Part shown: positions 15,967 through 24,837 of the stretch, piece after piece
Layout of the letters: each line of letters starts with the position of its first letter
Position numbering within the stretch: the first letter of the stretch is position 1
Source of the DNA: an uncultured Pseudomonadota bacterium
GTDB taxonomy: Bacteria; Pseudomonadota; Alphaproteobacteria; RF32; CAG-239
Direction: 5' to 3'
Assembly (NCBI GenBank): GCA_947054505.1
Contig: CAMRWU010000009.1
Location: 1-64,000 of the forward strand
Length of the DNA stretch: 64,000 nt
Position numbers and translations under genes: made by a program
The notes under the pieces: model-generated
What the model saw: only the letters and a program-made list of their open reading frames with translations
Databases searched by the model: none
Told to the model about the DNA's origin: nothing

Positions 15967-16668
15967 ATGGGCAATAATATTATCATTGGTGGCGTTGAAA
16001 CCTTTTCTGTTGTTGATTATCCGGAAAAATTGGCCGCTGTCATTTTTATGCAGGGATGTCCGTGGCGTTGCCCGTTTTGCTATAACACGGCTATTCAAAA
16101 AATTGGCCATCAAACAGATTTTATCTGGGAAAATTTTTTAGAATTTTTAAAAGAGCGTCGCGGTCGTTTAGATGCTGTTGTGTTCAGCGGCGGAGAACCT
16201 TTGGTTCAAGAAGGGCTTGGCGCCGCGATGGATGAAGTGAGGGCGCTGGGATATCAAATAGGATTGCATACCGGCGGTTATCGTCCGGAACATTTGCAAA
16301 AAGTGATGGATAAAGTTGACTGGGTTGGTTTGGATATTAAAGCACCGTTGGTTGCCGAACGTTATAAGGAAGTCACCAAGACTAATCATCTGGATAAAGT
16401 TTTGCAAAGTTTGGACATCTTGTTACAATCCGGCAAAAATTTTGAGTGCCGCACAACCTGTGATCCCCGATTGTTAACGGTTGATGATATTTTAACAATG
16501 GCAAATACGTTGAAAGAAAAAGGCGTAAAGAAATATTTTCTGCAAAAATATCGTCCCGTTCCGGAAGATACAACCACCAGCGATGCCGATTGTTGCAAGT
16601 TTTTTACCAATAAAGCTTTGCTGGCACATCTTAAAGAATGTTTCGATGAGTTTGACACCAGAGAATAA
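15967..16668 (+). CDS. nrdG: Anaerobic ribonucleoside-triphosphate reductase activating protein (radical SAM), 233 aa
   Basis: The radical-SAM cluster motif is at Cys31, Cys35 and Cys38 (QGCPWRCPFCYN), with VVFSGGEPLVQ as the GGEP SAM-binding motif. The start GGVETFSVVDYPEKLAAVIF is typical of the longer NrdG-like activases (TIGR02495 type) found with class III reductases. It would generate the glycyl radical on the 65-aa protein encoded just upstream. It lies third in the nrdD operon, and a terminator follows. Confidence 0.88.
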   Translation: MGNNIIIGGVETFSVVDYPEKLAAVIFMQGCPWRCPFCYNTAIQKIGHQTDFIWENFLEFLKERRGRLDAVVFSGGEPLVQEGLGAAMDEVRALGYQIGLHTGGYRPEHLQKVMDKVDWVGLDIKAPLVAERYKEVTKTNHLDKVLQSLDILLQSGKNFECRTTCDPRLLTVDDILTMANTLKEKGVKKYFLQKYRPVPEDTTTSDADCCKFFTNKALLAHLKECFDEFDTRE

Positions 16669-16700
16669 AAAAAAGCCGCTGTTTAAGCGGCTTTTTTTAT
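16667..16700. terminator. Bidirectional terminator after nrdG
   Basis: A GCCGCT / AGCGGC stem with A and T runs lies between convergent nrdG and an outer-membrane protein gene. Confidence 0.85.
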
Positions 16701-17467
16701 TAGAAATTGTATCTGACGCCCAAAGAGATTTCTTGTATATCCTCAAAAAATTCTCCACCGATATCAGCATAGCGATACATTGCACGAAAGGCCAAACGTT
16801 TGCTGAGCCAAACTTGCGCGCCGACACCATAACGAAGTGCCGTTTTTGATTCATTAATTTTATAATTTGTTGACTTGTATAAGTTATCGTTCCCTGTTGC
16901 TTGTCGGTAAGCATTAAAGTTAAGTTCGGCATCAAATTCGTATTTAGAAACACCGAATGTTCCCAAAAGTTCCAACCATGTTGTCACCGGAATATAACCC
17001 AACACATCAATACCATAAGCTTCGTATTTTAAGGTGTATTCTGTTTGAGCAAAACGAATGTCCTGAGCATAGCTTTCTCGATATTGAACATCGGTGTTTT
17101 CCAAAGATTTTTGATAAAAAGCTTCAAATCCCAGATACCGGAACGGACGAAAACCGATATTGCCGTTCAAAGAATCAACTCTGTCATCAAAACGACTGGT
17201 GTTGGTTTCAAAAGGATCTCCACCCAATAAGGGGTTATCCAAAGAAATCGGTTTATCGGCAATACCCGCAGAACCAAAAATATAATCAAATCCGATGCTA
17301 AAGTGTTTCAAATCGTCACTTTTAGCTTTTGGGGTTGGTTGCGAACCATAATTGGAATAGTTATAGCTCATGTTTGATGGGTAATTTGGATTATACGACT
17401 GGGCGGTAGCCATGTTCCATGTCACAGAGCTTAATAAAGCTGTTGTTAAAAATATTTTTTTCATCAT
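16700..17467 (-). CDS. Outer-membrane beta-barrel protein, copy 2, 255 aa
   Basis: A signal peptide (about residues 1-22, ending MATAQ) is followed by a short linker rich in Y, N, S and P. An eight-strand-type barrel follows, with alternating hydrophobic residues and a C-terminal ISLGVRYNF strand ending in Phe, the usual outer-membrane insertion signal. It is paralogous to the gene upstream (shared FRAMYRYADIGG.../LRAMYRYISLGG... near the end). It resembles OmpA/OmpW-like porin-fold barrels but lacks an OmpA C-domain. The stop is directly beside a terminator. Function beyond envelope structure is not visible. Confidence 0.8.
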   Translation of the reverse strand: MMKKIFLTTALLSSVTWNMATAQSYNPNYPSNMSYNYSNYGSQPTPKAKSDDLKHFSIGFDYIFGSAGIADKPISLDNPLLGGDPFETNTSRFDDRVDSLNGNIGFRPFRYLGFEAFYQKSLENTDVQYRESYAQDIRFAQTEYTLKYEAYGIDVLGYIPVTTWLELLGTFGVSKYEFDAELNFNAYRQATGNDNLYKSTNYKINESKTALRYGVGAQVWLSKRLAFRAMYRYADIGGEFFEDIQEISLGVRYNF

Positions 17468-17485
17468 TAAAAACCTTTCTGTAAA

Positions 17486-18367
17486 CTAGAACAAAAATCT
17501 AACACCGATTGAAAATTCTTTCATATCGTCAACGAGATCGCCACCAAGAGAGATGTAACGATACATGGCGCGCAGAGCAACACCTTCGGCAATATTCATT
17601 TGTGCACCGGCCGCAACACGCCAACCGATTTTATCTTCGTCAAAATTCTGACCAATAACATCAACTAACTGAGTCCCGTCAATATTGTAGACGGAAAAAC
17701 GAGTGGAGTTTTCGAATTTATATTGAGCCACACCGAGTGACCCCAAAATATCAAAGAATGACGACAGGGGAATATAACCAATGAAATCAACACCAAAAGC
17801 GCGATATGATGTCAAATAATCATTCATCATGTAGTAATCGACATTGTTGATGGTGTTGTTATCAATCTGAGTTGTGTTGTTATCTTCATATGTTGTTTCG
17901 TAAAAGGCTTCCAACCCCCAATATTTGCTGACGCGCGCTCCCAAAACAAAAGACAAGTTGTCCTGATCATCAATAATGCTGTCAGAATTAATATGGATGG
18001 GGGATTGAGCAAAATGGATATCATCAAATGTCAGGTTGGACGATGCGGAAGATTGTTTGGCAATATTGTAATCAAAGCCGACATAGTATTTGAAATAATT
18101 GAGCTTGCGCAGTTGATTGTTCGCCGCCCGTTTAATGTCACGAATATCTTCGTCAAATCCTTTTTTGTATCCGGAATAGAGCTTGTTGCAGGGGCACATA
18201 ACTGTTTTTCCCATAACTACGGAACCGTTTTCGTCAAAAGGTTCTTCCGGATTACACGGACACCATTCAATATTGTACAAACTTCCGTAAGTTGGAAAAT
18301 CAGAGGCCATAGCTGGTGCGATGTCGAGAAAAACAGCGGCTCCTAATAGTGCGATAACTTTTTTCAT
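17486..18367 (-). CDS. Outer-membrane beta-barrel protein, copy 1, 293 aa
   Basis: It has a signal peptide (MKKVIALLGAAVFLDIAPAMA), then an N-terminal periplasmic segment with four cysteines (WCPCNPEEP...MCPCNKLY) that the downstream copy lacks, then a barrel ending in EFSIGVRFLF. The two genes are 18 bases apart on the same strand and form a unit. The CPC motifs could bind metal or form disulfides (inference). The upstream AAGGAAAAC ribosome site supports the ATG at 18367. Confidence 0.8.
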   Translation of the reverse strand: MKKVIALLGAAVFLDIAPAMASDFPTYGSLYNIEWCPCNPEEPFDENGSVVMGKTVMCPCNKLYSGYKKGFDEDIRDIKRAANNQLRKLNYFKYYVGFDYNIAKQSSASSNLTFDDIHFAQSPIHINSDSIIDDQDNLSFVLGARVSKYWGLEAFYETTYEDNNTTQIDNNTINNVDYYMMNDYLTSYRAFGVDFIGYIPLSSFFDILGSLGVAQYKFENSTRFSVYNIDGTQLVDVIGQNFDEDKIGWRVAAGAQMNIAEGVALRAMYRYISLGGDLVDDMKEFSIGVRFLF

Positions 18368-18579
18368 TTAGTTTTCCTTAGTAAAAATATTGTTTAAATA
18401 ATAGCTGAGCGAACAGATTTGTTCAATTAGTCCAACGGCCTTATGCACATAATTTTTATATGGAAAATATGTTTGTTACGTTTTTGTTAATTTGACAAAA
18501 AAATAGCATTATTAATTGATTATTAGGGGAAAATCCGCTATAATCGAAACAAGATGAACAATTATAAGGGTGGCGTGTT
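18368..18579. promoter_or_regulatory. Divergent promoter region, including TTGATT-N17-TATAAT for the 754-aa gene
   Basis: This 212-base spacer separates divergent genes. On the plus strand TTGATT (18516-18521), a 17-base spacer and TATAAT (18539-18544) form an excellent sigma70 match, 36 bases before the ATG at 18580. An additional TTGACA at about 18492 could belong to a second start site. No ORF is supported in the spacer. Confidence 0.6.
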
Positions 18580-20844
18580 ATGGTAGAAATGGCTGGAAGC
18601 GAAATATTTTCTCAAAACAATTCCGAAAAGAACTATGATATCAACACCATTGTCGGCAAAATAGACAATGGTCAGGTTTTGGAAACCGCGGAATTGACAT
18701 GGCTCAGCAGACAAGTTGTCAACGGTGCTATTGACTGGAGCCAAGGTACGGAGTGGATTGAAAAAGTTTTGCCGCAACTAAAGGCCGAAATGGAAAAATC
18801 CATTGAAAAGGGTGAAGATTCAAGAACCTTGCGCGATAGTGATCGGGGCGAAATGTTTACGGTTAGTCAGGCTCAGCGTCGTGGTCGCATCAAAGGCGGT
18901 CAGTTAGGGTATCAGGAATGGAAACAGAGCAACGCCAAAGCCGCTATCAAAGAAGCTGATGCAACTCTGGCTTCTAAAAAAGCTTTGGAACATATGAAAA
19001 TAAAGAGAGAATTGCCGGAGGGAACAAGTCTGGATGATTTGATTAAAAATCAGCAAGAAGCGTCCCAAATCTCCGGTTGGCGCCATCCTCTGAAAAAGTG
19101 GCGTTCTCACCGAACATTAAAAGATTTGCAAAAATTGCAGGCAGAACCGCTGACTAATGCCGGAAAAGCGGATATTCAGAGCTTTTTGGATACGGCAACC
19201 AATGTTGATACCTGGGGACAAAGACGCGAAAAGAACAAAGAGTTGGACAAGTTGCTTGATACACTGCCTTCTTCTGAATTAGCGGCTGATGGCGAATTGA
19301 TGAAAGGCTTGGATGACCAAATTGCACGTTTGGAGCAAAGCAAAGGCTATGATAAAAAGCAAAATAAGGAAATCGACAAAACCATCAAAAGACTGCAACG
19401 GTTCAAAGAGCGGATTGCCGCAAAAGCCAAAAAACGAGATGAAAAATTATCCAAACGAGAAAAGACGTTAGAAGACAAACATGGTAAACATCGAACAACG
19501 GCGGAAGAAAAGTTTAAGTCCTCTGCAGAAGTAACGCAAAATCGTGATGAGAAGTTGCAAGATACGACGTTGTTTAGTAAGACGTTGCAAAGTCTGGAGG
19601 CGCAAGGAATTAATGTTTCTGAGTTAAAAGAGCAATATCGTCAACAAGTTAAAAATCGTGGTCTGGAAGAACTGCCTCCAAGTGCATCGCCGGATGAGGC
19701 TGAAAAAGTGGTTGAAAATGAAAACTCGCAGGAAACACAGACTTCAGAACAGACACTGCCCGCACCGGATGGTAGCCAAGTTGGGGTTGAGGACGAACGT
19801 GACAAGACAGACGGCGCAACCGTAGAGGCTCAACAAGATGGTGAGAACTATATGCCGTTAAAGGATATTGAATACAAGCATCAGGTCGATGGTCAGGAAA
19901 AAACAGAAACCTATCAAGGGGATGCGATATCTCACTCTGCAGAAGACGATCGATATGCGATTGATTTGGAAAAGGCCAAAGGGGAAGAACTTGATAAAGC
20001 TTGTATGGCAACCTTAGCCCACATCAAAGAGAGCGGTCAAAATTCATTCCGAATTGATGAAAACACACCGGTTGAGCTGTATGATGCTTTGGTCAAAGCC
20101 GCAGAAAACAGTGGTATGACCATTGAAAATCAAGAGCAATTAAAAGAAGCGATGGATAAAAAGCGTGAAGAAGAGCAGAGCGAGAAAAGCGATAAATCCC
20201 AAGACGGAGCTGGAAACGATAAGCCTAAGGAAAATGATGAACCGACTTTGACACCGGAGCAAAGGAATTATCTGAAGGATAATGGCTATGTTGCCGGTAT
20301 GCAGGCTGAAGATATCGATAAATTGAAATGGAGTAACCTAGATAAAGCACAGCAAGAACTGTTAACCCGTGATGGTTTAGGACAGAAAAAAGAAGGAGAG
20401 GAAACATCTCGTCCGTCGGTTCAAGAAGAACAAAAAAAGGAAGAACCTCAAACAGAACAAGAAAAATTATTGACAAAATCAGAAGCCTTAAAAGGTATTC
20501 GCGGAGCTATTGATAAGTTCGATTTGGAAAAGAACAGATATAACATTTCCAGTGAAGCTGATTTTCAGGAAAAAATAGCGGATTTAAGTCCTGCGGAACA
20601 AAGAGCGGCACAAGAAATTCGTGGTTTGCAGATTAAAGAAAATCAGGCCCGTGATAAAGCCAGGAAAGCAGGAGAACCTTTTGATAAGAAAAAAGAAGAA
20701 GAGTTTTCAAGAAATCAGGGGGGGGCTTGGGGACGAGCCTATGAGGCAATCAAAAAAGAACGAGGCATAACGGCTCCCAAAAAAGAGGTTAAGCAAACGA
20801 CCTTGGATCCCAAGATGGTAAACAGAAGTAACGAAAATGGTTAA
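18580..20844 (+). CDS. Large charged coiled-coil protein of unknown function, 754 aa
   Basis: I do not recognise a family. The protein is extremely rich in K, E, Q and D, with no signal peptide or membrane helix. The N-terminal 60 residues look globular, and helical basic segments follow (SQAQRRGRIKGGQLGYQEW). A coiled coil lies around 190-310, an acidic low-complexity linker around 350-420, and repeated short helical modules at the C-terminus (TPEQRNYLKDNGYVAGMQ; LSPAEQRAAQEIRGL). An AAGGGTGG ribosome site and a near-consensus promoter indicate real expression. A secreted effector or a scaffold are both possible; neither can be shown from sequence. Confidence 0.75.
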   Translation: MVEMAGSEIFSQNNSEKNYDINTIVGKIDNGQVLETAELTWLSRQVVNGAIDWSQGTEWIEKVLPQLKAEMEKSIEKGEDSRTLRDSDRGEMFTVSQAQRRGRIKGGQLGYQEWKQSNAKAAIKEADATLASKKALEHMKIKRELPEGTSLDDLIKNQQEASQISGWRHPLKKWRSHRTLKDLQKLQAEPLTNAGKADIQSFLDTATNVDTWGQRREKNKELDKLLDTLPSSELAADGELMKGLDDQIARLEQSKGYDKKQNKEIDKTIKRLQRFKERIAAKAKKRDEKLSKREKTLEDKHGKHRTTAEEKFKSSAEVTQNRDEKLQDTTLFSKTLQSLEAQGINVSELKEQYRQQVKNRGLEELPPSASPDEAEKVVENENSQETQTSEQTLPAPDGSQVGVEDERDKTDGATVEAQQDGENYMPLKDIEYKHQVDGQEKTETYQGDAISHSAEDDRYAIDLEKAKGEELDKACMATLAHIKESGQNSFRIDENTPVELYDALVKAAENSGMTIENQEQLKEAMDKKREEEQSEKSDKSQDGAGNDKPKENDEPTLTPEQRNYLKDNGYVAGMQAEDIDKLKWSNLDKAQQELLTRDGLGQKKEGEETSRPSVQEEQKKEEPQTEQEKLLTKSEALKGIRGAIDKFDLEKNRYNISSEADFQEKIADLSPAEQRAAQEIRGLQIKENQARDKARKAGEPFDKKKEEEFSRNQGGAWGRAYEAIKKERGITAPKKEVKQTTLDPKMVNRSNENG

Positions 20845-20849
20845 ACTCC

Positions 20850-20880
20850 AAAGCCCATTCAAAAAGAATGGGCTTTTTGT
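20850..20880. terminator. Bidirectional Rho-independent terminator
   Basis: The stem AAAGCCCATTC / GAATGGGCTTT with an AAAAA loop and T run lies between the 754-aa gene and the convergent end of the Bat operon. Confidence 0.88.
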
Positions 20881-20891
20881 TTTCTATTGTT

Positions 20892-21638
20892 TCATCTGTC
20901 GGCGCGGAGCTTTTCCCTGAAATCGTTTCCCCTTTTCTTTTGAAAACGAGCTTTTTCGGGTTCTTTTTTCTTTCGATGGCCTAAGCCTTTTTTGATGGCG
21001 CTGACTTTTTCGGCCAAAATTTCTTCAGCTCTCAATACTTCAGCAAATTTGGATTTGCGGGGTTTGGTCTTATTTTCCTTTGTTTTATCGACCGAAAAGC
21101 CAAATGCGCCTAAATCTCTGCCCAAAGTGTAATAACGCCCGTGAGCATAGGCAAGAAGCCCCGCCTTTTCCAAAGCAAACCGACCGTCTTTCTCCAAATA
21201 TTTGTCATCAATATTTACATTGACGATTTCTGCCAAAAACATATCATGCGTGCCGAAAGATTGAACGGATTTAACCGCACATTCCAAAGAAATCGGCGCT
21301 TTACTCAGCATTGGAGCTTTCACTTTTTGACAGGCTTCGAGCTCAAGCTTCATGTCTTTGATTTTATCTGTTTTGCGTCCGGATGTCACGCCGCAATAAT
21401 CGCAGGCTTTAGCCAGCTCCAGCGTAGAAACGTTAATCACAAATTCTCCGCTGTTTTTGATGATGTCGTGGGAATAGCGGCTCGGCCGAACCGAAATATA
21501 CGTCATCGGTGGTTCGGTGTTGACAATGCCTGTCCAAGCAACGGTCAATACATTGGGTTTTTCCATTGTGCCGCAGGTTACCATAACCGGCGGTACCGGA
21601 GAGAGCATCGTCCCGGGTTTCCACGAAATCTTTGTCAT
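20892..21638 (-). CDS. Flavin reductase-like (FMN-binding flavoredoxin family) protein, 248 aa
   Basis: The fold signature is that of flavin-reductase-like split barrels: PVPPVMVTCGTMEKPNVLTVAWTG (broken here by family gaps), then YISVRPSRYSHDIIKNSGEFVIN and YYTLGRDLGAFGF. It is expected to bind FMN and move electrons in the cytoplasm. Beyond the usual core of about 190 aa it has a highly basic tail rich in K and R that could contact nucleic acid or membrane (inference). It is the last gene of the Bat operon and overlaps the dipeptidase stop by 4 bases. Confidence 0.8.
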   Translation of the reverse strand: MTKISWKPGTMLSPVPPVMVTCGTMEKPNVLTVAWTGIVNTEPPMTYISVRPSRYSHDIIKNSGEFVINVSTLELAKACDYCGVTSGRKTDKIKDMKLELEACQKVKAPMLSKAPISLECAVKSVQSFGTHDMFLAEIVNVNIDDKYLEKDGRFALEKAGLLAYAHGRYYTLGRDLGAFGFSVDKTKENKTKPRKSKFAEVLRAEEILAEKVSAIKKGLGHRKKKEPEKARFQKKRGNDFREKLRADR

Positions 21639-22258
21639 TTTTCAGTCCTTTCAAACGGCCACTCAATCATCGGGTGGTCGGCGTCTTTTCCATTCGGCAA
21701 ATTATAATGCCACCATTCATGTATCAGAGGCTGAAATCCGGCCTCGGTCATTAAATCACATAAAAATTTACGGTTTTGCAAAGCTTGTTTGCTTGCCTCG
21801 GCAAAGTCGTGTCGTGCTTTTTGCAAATGTTTGAAAAATGCCTCGTAATTTCCCCGCTGAACTTCTTGGGCAAATTCTTTGGTGTAGCCGTCTACAGCCG
21901 TAGGATATTCCAATTCTTGTCCGTTGCCATCCGTCAGCACAACGTCAATAGCCGTTCCGTGGCAGTGCTGGGACAACTCCGGAGAGCGGGCAAAAAAGCC
22001 TTCTTGCGGAATAATGTCTAACAATTTGCGATGAGCCAATGGCGGGCGATAAGCGTCACAGATTTTCATTTTAAGATGATGCTGTCGCAGAATGGGAATA
22101 ACTTTTTGCAAACACTCCCATGCATTTTTGTGAAGCAAGGCGCGGTTGCCAAAACCGATATCCTGATACACGGCGCATCCGCTCATGTTATCCGGTCGTG
22201 CATACATCACATCAATAATAAAATCGTCGCCTTTTATTTCAATCAGGTTATTTTCCAC
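21635..22258 (-). CDS. D-Ala-D-Ala dipeptidase, VanX/DdpX family, 207 aa
   Basis: It carries the zinc dipeptidase motifs SQHCHGTAID (His98, Asp105) and HEWWHY (Glu181 catalytic, His184), plus the DAYRP motif with Arg71. The number and order of these residues match VanX-family enzymes, which split D-alanyl-D-alanine. No signal peptide is seen, so it should be cytoplasmic. In DdpX/PcgL-type enzymes the role is peptidoglycan dipeptide recycling rather than vancomycin resistance, and no vanH or vanA is nearby. It overlaps both neighbours by a few bases. Confidence 0.88.
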   Translation of the reverse strand: MENNLIEIKGDDFIIDVMYARPDNMSGCAVYQDIGFGNRALLHKNAWECLQKVIPILRQHHLKMKICDAYRPPLAHRKLLDIIPQEGFFARSPELSQHCHGTAIDVVLTDGNGQELEYPTAVDGYTKEFAQEVQRGNYEAFFKHLQKARHDFAEASKQALQNRKFLCDLMTEAGFQPLIHEWWHYNLPNGKDADHPMIEWPFERTEK

Positions 22259-23129
22259 GAGAAGCTTCCTTAATAAATGCCTGAAAGATTTTTAACGAAG
22301 CTTCATCGCCAAGTTTTGCCAACCGTTCCGGATGCCATTGCACTCCCAAGACAAATTTATTCCATGGCTTTTTGGGTTCAATGGCTTCGACCACGCCATC
22401 GGGTGCCAGTCCGGTAATATAACACACACCGGGGACATTGGAGCAGACGGCTTCATTATGGGCGGTATTGACCATAATTTCTGTCTGACCGATGATGCTG
22501 TGAAGCAAACTTCCGGCAACGATTTTAACGCTGTGCGCCAAAACATAGCCGCCTTGCTTATGGCTTTTTTCCGGAGAAACAGCATTGTTAATGCTGTGGC
22601 GCAACATTCCATCGCAAAAACCGGATATCACTTGGTGCCCGCCACAAATGCCAAGCGTCGGCAATTTATGTTCCTTGGCATAAACAATCATATCAAGATA
22701 AGCTTGTCCCCTGCGGTCGATATCTTCAGCCGGCGGAATAGCGTACCATTGTTTGGGAACATTGAAGTAGCCACCGATGAGTAAAATGCCGTCGGGGTTA
22801 ATCGCTTCCAATTGTTCCTGCACTTTGTCGTAGGCAATAAAAACGGGATAACCGCCTGCGTTTATAACAGCTGACACATAATCAGGATGAATACTGTAGT
22901 CTTTTTCTTTGCGTTCGCGAGATTTTTCCTGCGCCAAAATGACGGCAATCAACGGTTTGCCATCAGGATTTTTTTCCTGTAACGTAATGAACGGCAATTT
23001 CCCATCTTGATAAATTGCGGCAACCTCGTCATGTGTCAAATAATAGCTTTCAAAGTCATCATCCGGATAGGTGATGGTTTTGAGCGAAATTGAAAAAAGT
23101 TTATCTGTAGAGTTTGGGGAGGAGTTCAT
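22248..23129 (-). CDS. Class I glutamine amidotransferase-like hydrolase (peptidase C26, PuuD-like), 293 aa
   Basis: The catalytic nucleophile is Cys162 in GICGGHQ, with the His-Glu pair in GVQWHPE near the C-terminus. The order and the GILLIGGYFNVP oxyanion region fit the C26 family, which includes gamma-glutamyl-GABA hydrolase. The substrate is not certain. The start at 23129 is chosen over 23219 because AAAGGA lies 8 bases ahead of it, and the longer version would overlap the BatD gene by about 120 bases. It still overlaps the BatD stop by 29 bases, so translation is probably coupled. Confidence 0.82.
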   Translation of the reverse strand: MNSSPNSTDKLFSISLKTITYPDDDFESYYLTHDEVAAIYQDGKLPFITLQEKNPDGKPLIAVILAQEKSRERKEKDYSIHPDYVSAVINAGGYPVFIAYDKVQEQLEAINPDGILLIGGYFNVPKQWYAIPPAEDIDRRGQAYLDMIVYAKEHKLPTLGICGGHQVISGFCDGMLRHSINNAVSPEKSHKQGGYVLAHSVKIVAGSLLHSIIGQTEIMVNTAHNEAVCSNVPGVCYITGLAPDGVVEAIEPKKPWNKFVLGVQWHPERLAKLGDEASLKIFQAFIKEASRGK

Positions 23130-24825
23130 TCGATTTTCCTTTAGTTTTTTTCGCACGACAGACTTTTTCAAAGACTTTGATAAAGAGAGTGGCGTTCCAA
23201 TCCTGTTGTGTATTAGCATACAGCGATTCGCTCAGTTTTTCAAGTTCACAACCAAATTCCGGCACTGTGTTCAAGTCTTCAACATCTTTCAAGCTTGTTA
23301 TATCCGGTTGTCCGTAAAAATCAGCCGCCCATCCCAACAAGCCGTCACGTACGGCGCGCAGGTCTTTTTCTTTGGCTTTTTCAATGACGTACTTTTTATA
23401 ATTATGGATTGTTGCGGTGTTTTTGCGCTTAAATAACTTCATCAGCAACCAGCTGACCAGAATGCCCAAAATAAATGCACTGCCGGCATATAAAAAGATT
23501 TTTTCTTGTGAAATTTGCTCAACGATTTGCGGCTGAGAAGCCGGAACAGAGGTCGCATTTGGGGTGCTGGGAAGAGGCGCGTTTTGAACCGGAGCGCTTT
23601 CCGCATTCGGCAAAACATCAATTGTTACCGCCGGCAAGATGGCTTTTTCCATCTTATGCGTGTTGACGTTAAACCAATCTATGGTAATTGCGGGCAAGTG
23701 TCGTTTACCGGCTTCGGTAGGAATGTAGACATTGGCAATTTTTTCCAGAGAAACAACTTTTCCGCCTTCGACTTTCATCAATGTTTCCGGTTTTTCGGGG
23801 TATTGTTTCAGGCCATTGCTGTCCGCAAAGCGAATTTCCGGAAGTTGAGTCTCGGCAACTCCCGTGGCCTTGAGATAAATGGTCCGATTGACCGCTTCTC
23901 CAACCTTAAACTGTGGTTGAGCCGGATTAAATTCTGCCGCCAAACTGACATCTGTTGCCGGCAACCACCATTTGCCGTTATTTTCCGGAGCCGCCGGTTT
24001 AACACTGACTAAAATTGGTTCTGTGGTTAAAACAACGGGGTTGCGGGTTGCAAAAACATCTGTCATGCCAAAACCGGCAATAAACAAATCATCATTGAAC
24101 ATGCTGTCAAACGGATTGCTTCGTCTTTCTTTGGTCAGATAAAAGCCGTTAAATTTGGCCGCCGGAATTTCCAAAGTGCCGCTTTTTTGCGGAAACAGGG
24201 CGTAATAGAATTTAATTTCTCTGATATTGCGTCCGTTAATGACTTTTGTCGTAATTTGAGGATCGCTTAAACTTTTGATAATCCAGTCATCATTGACATT
24301 ACCGACAAAAACAGGTTCTTCACCTTGCAAACCACCGGTGTCATAAATTGTCAGGACATAATTGATTTGTTGTTGAACATATGGTGTTTTATTATCAACG
24401 GTCGCTTCAATTTTGAAGCGGGGTTGATTGGGGTTTTGAGCATCAGGTGCGTTAATGTTGCTACCGGCCGCAAAAACTTTAATTTGAAGAGGATTGCTCT
24501 GATATTTTCCGACCTTAATCGGCGGAATGATCAGGTCACCGCTTTTGTTTGGTATCAAAACCAGATTCCATTGATAAGCCTTGCTCATCACTCCATTGAT
24601 GATATTTGTGCGATAAGCGTTTGAAACCGAATAAATGGTAAAATCTTTTTCCAGCACCGACAAATCGGGCGTTTCCGATGTGTCCGTATCGTCAAGTTCC
24701 AACGACAGCATAAAAGTTTCACCTTCCGGCAGTTGCGGGCGATTGACTTTGGCGCGCAAAGCCTGAGCGCTGGCGCTGTCACACAAAAAAACAATCAAAA
24801 ACAGTGCTAAAAATATCTTTTTCAT
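23101..24825 (-). CDS. batD: BatD-like protein, 574 aa
   Basis: A signal peptide (MKKIFLALFLIVFLCDSASA) is followed by tandem beta-sandwich modules characteristic of BatD, including ALRAKVNRPQLPEGETFMLSL at the start, SGDLIIPPIKVGKYQSNPL and SGTLEIPAAKFNG. One membrane helix lies near 440-462 (IFLYAGSAFILGILVSWLLM), then a cytoplasmic C-terminal domain. Bat (Bacteroides aerotolerance) proteins form an envelope complex with von Willebrand modules; exact function is unsettled. It starts 12 bases after the BatB/TPR stop. Confidence 0.88.
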   Translation of the reverse strand: MKKIFLALFLIVFLCDSASAQALRAKVNRPQLPEGETFMLSLELDDTDTSETPDLSVLEKDFTIYSVSNAYRTNIINGVMSKAYQWNLVLIPNKSGDLIIPPIKVGKYQSNPLQIKVFAAGSNINAPDAQNPNQPRFKIEATVDNKTPYVQQQINYVLTIYDTGGLQGEEPVFVGNVNDDWIIKSLSDPQITTKVINGRNIREIKFYYALFPQKSGTLEIPAAKFNGFYLTKERRSNPFDSMFNDDLFIAGFGMTDVFATRNPVVLTTEPILVSVKPAAPENNGKWWLPATDVSLAAEFNPAQPQFKVGEAVNRTIYLKATGVAETQLPEIRFADSNGLKQYPEKPETLMKVEGGKVVSLEKIANVYIPTEAGKRHLPAITIDWFNVNTHKMEKAILPAVTIDVLPNAESAPVQNAPLPSTPNATSVPASQPQIVEQISQEKIFLYAGSAFILGILVSWLLMKLFKRKNTATIHNYKKYVIEKAKEKDLRAVRDGLLGWAADFYGQPDITSLKDVEDLNTVPEFGCELEKLSESLYANTQQDWNATLFIKVFEKVCRAKKTKGKSNELLPKLYR

Positions 24826-24837
24826 TTTTTTCGCTTT

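Noticed and set aside
21635..22258. Vancomycin resistance locus
   Set aside because: The VanX-type enzyme lacks vanH and vanA neighbours and sits in a Bat operon, so a dipeptide-recycling role is more likely.
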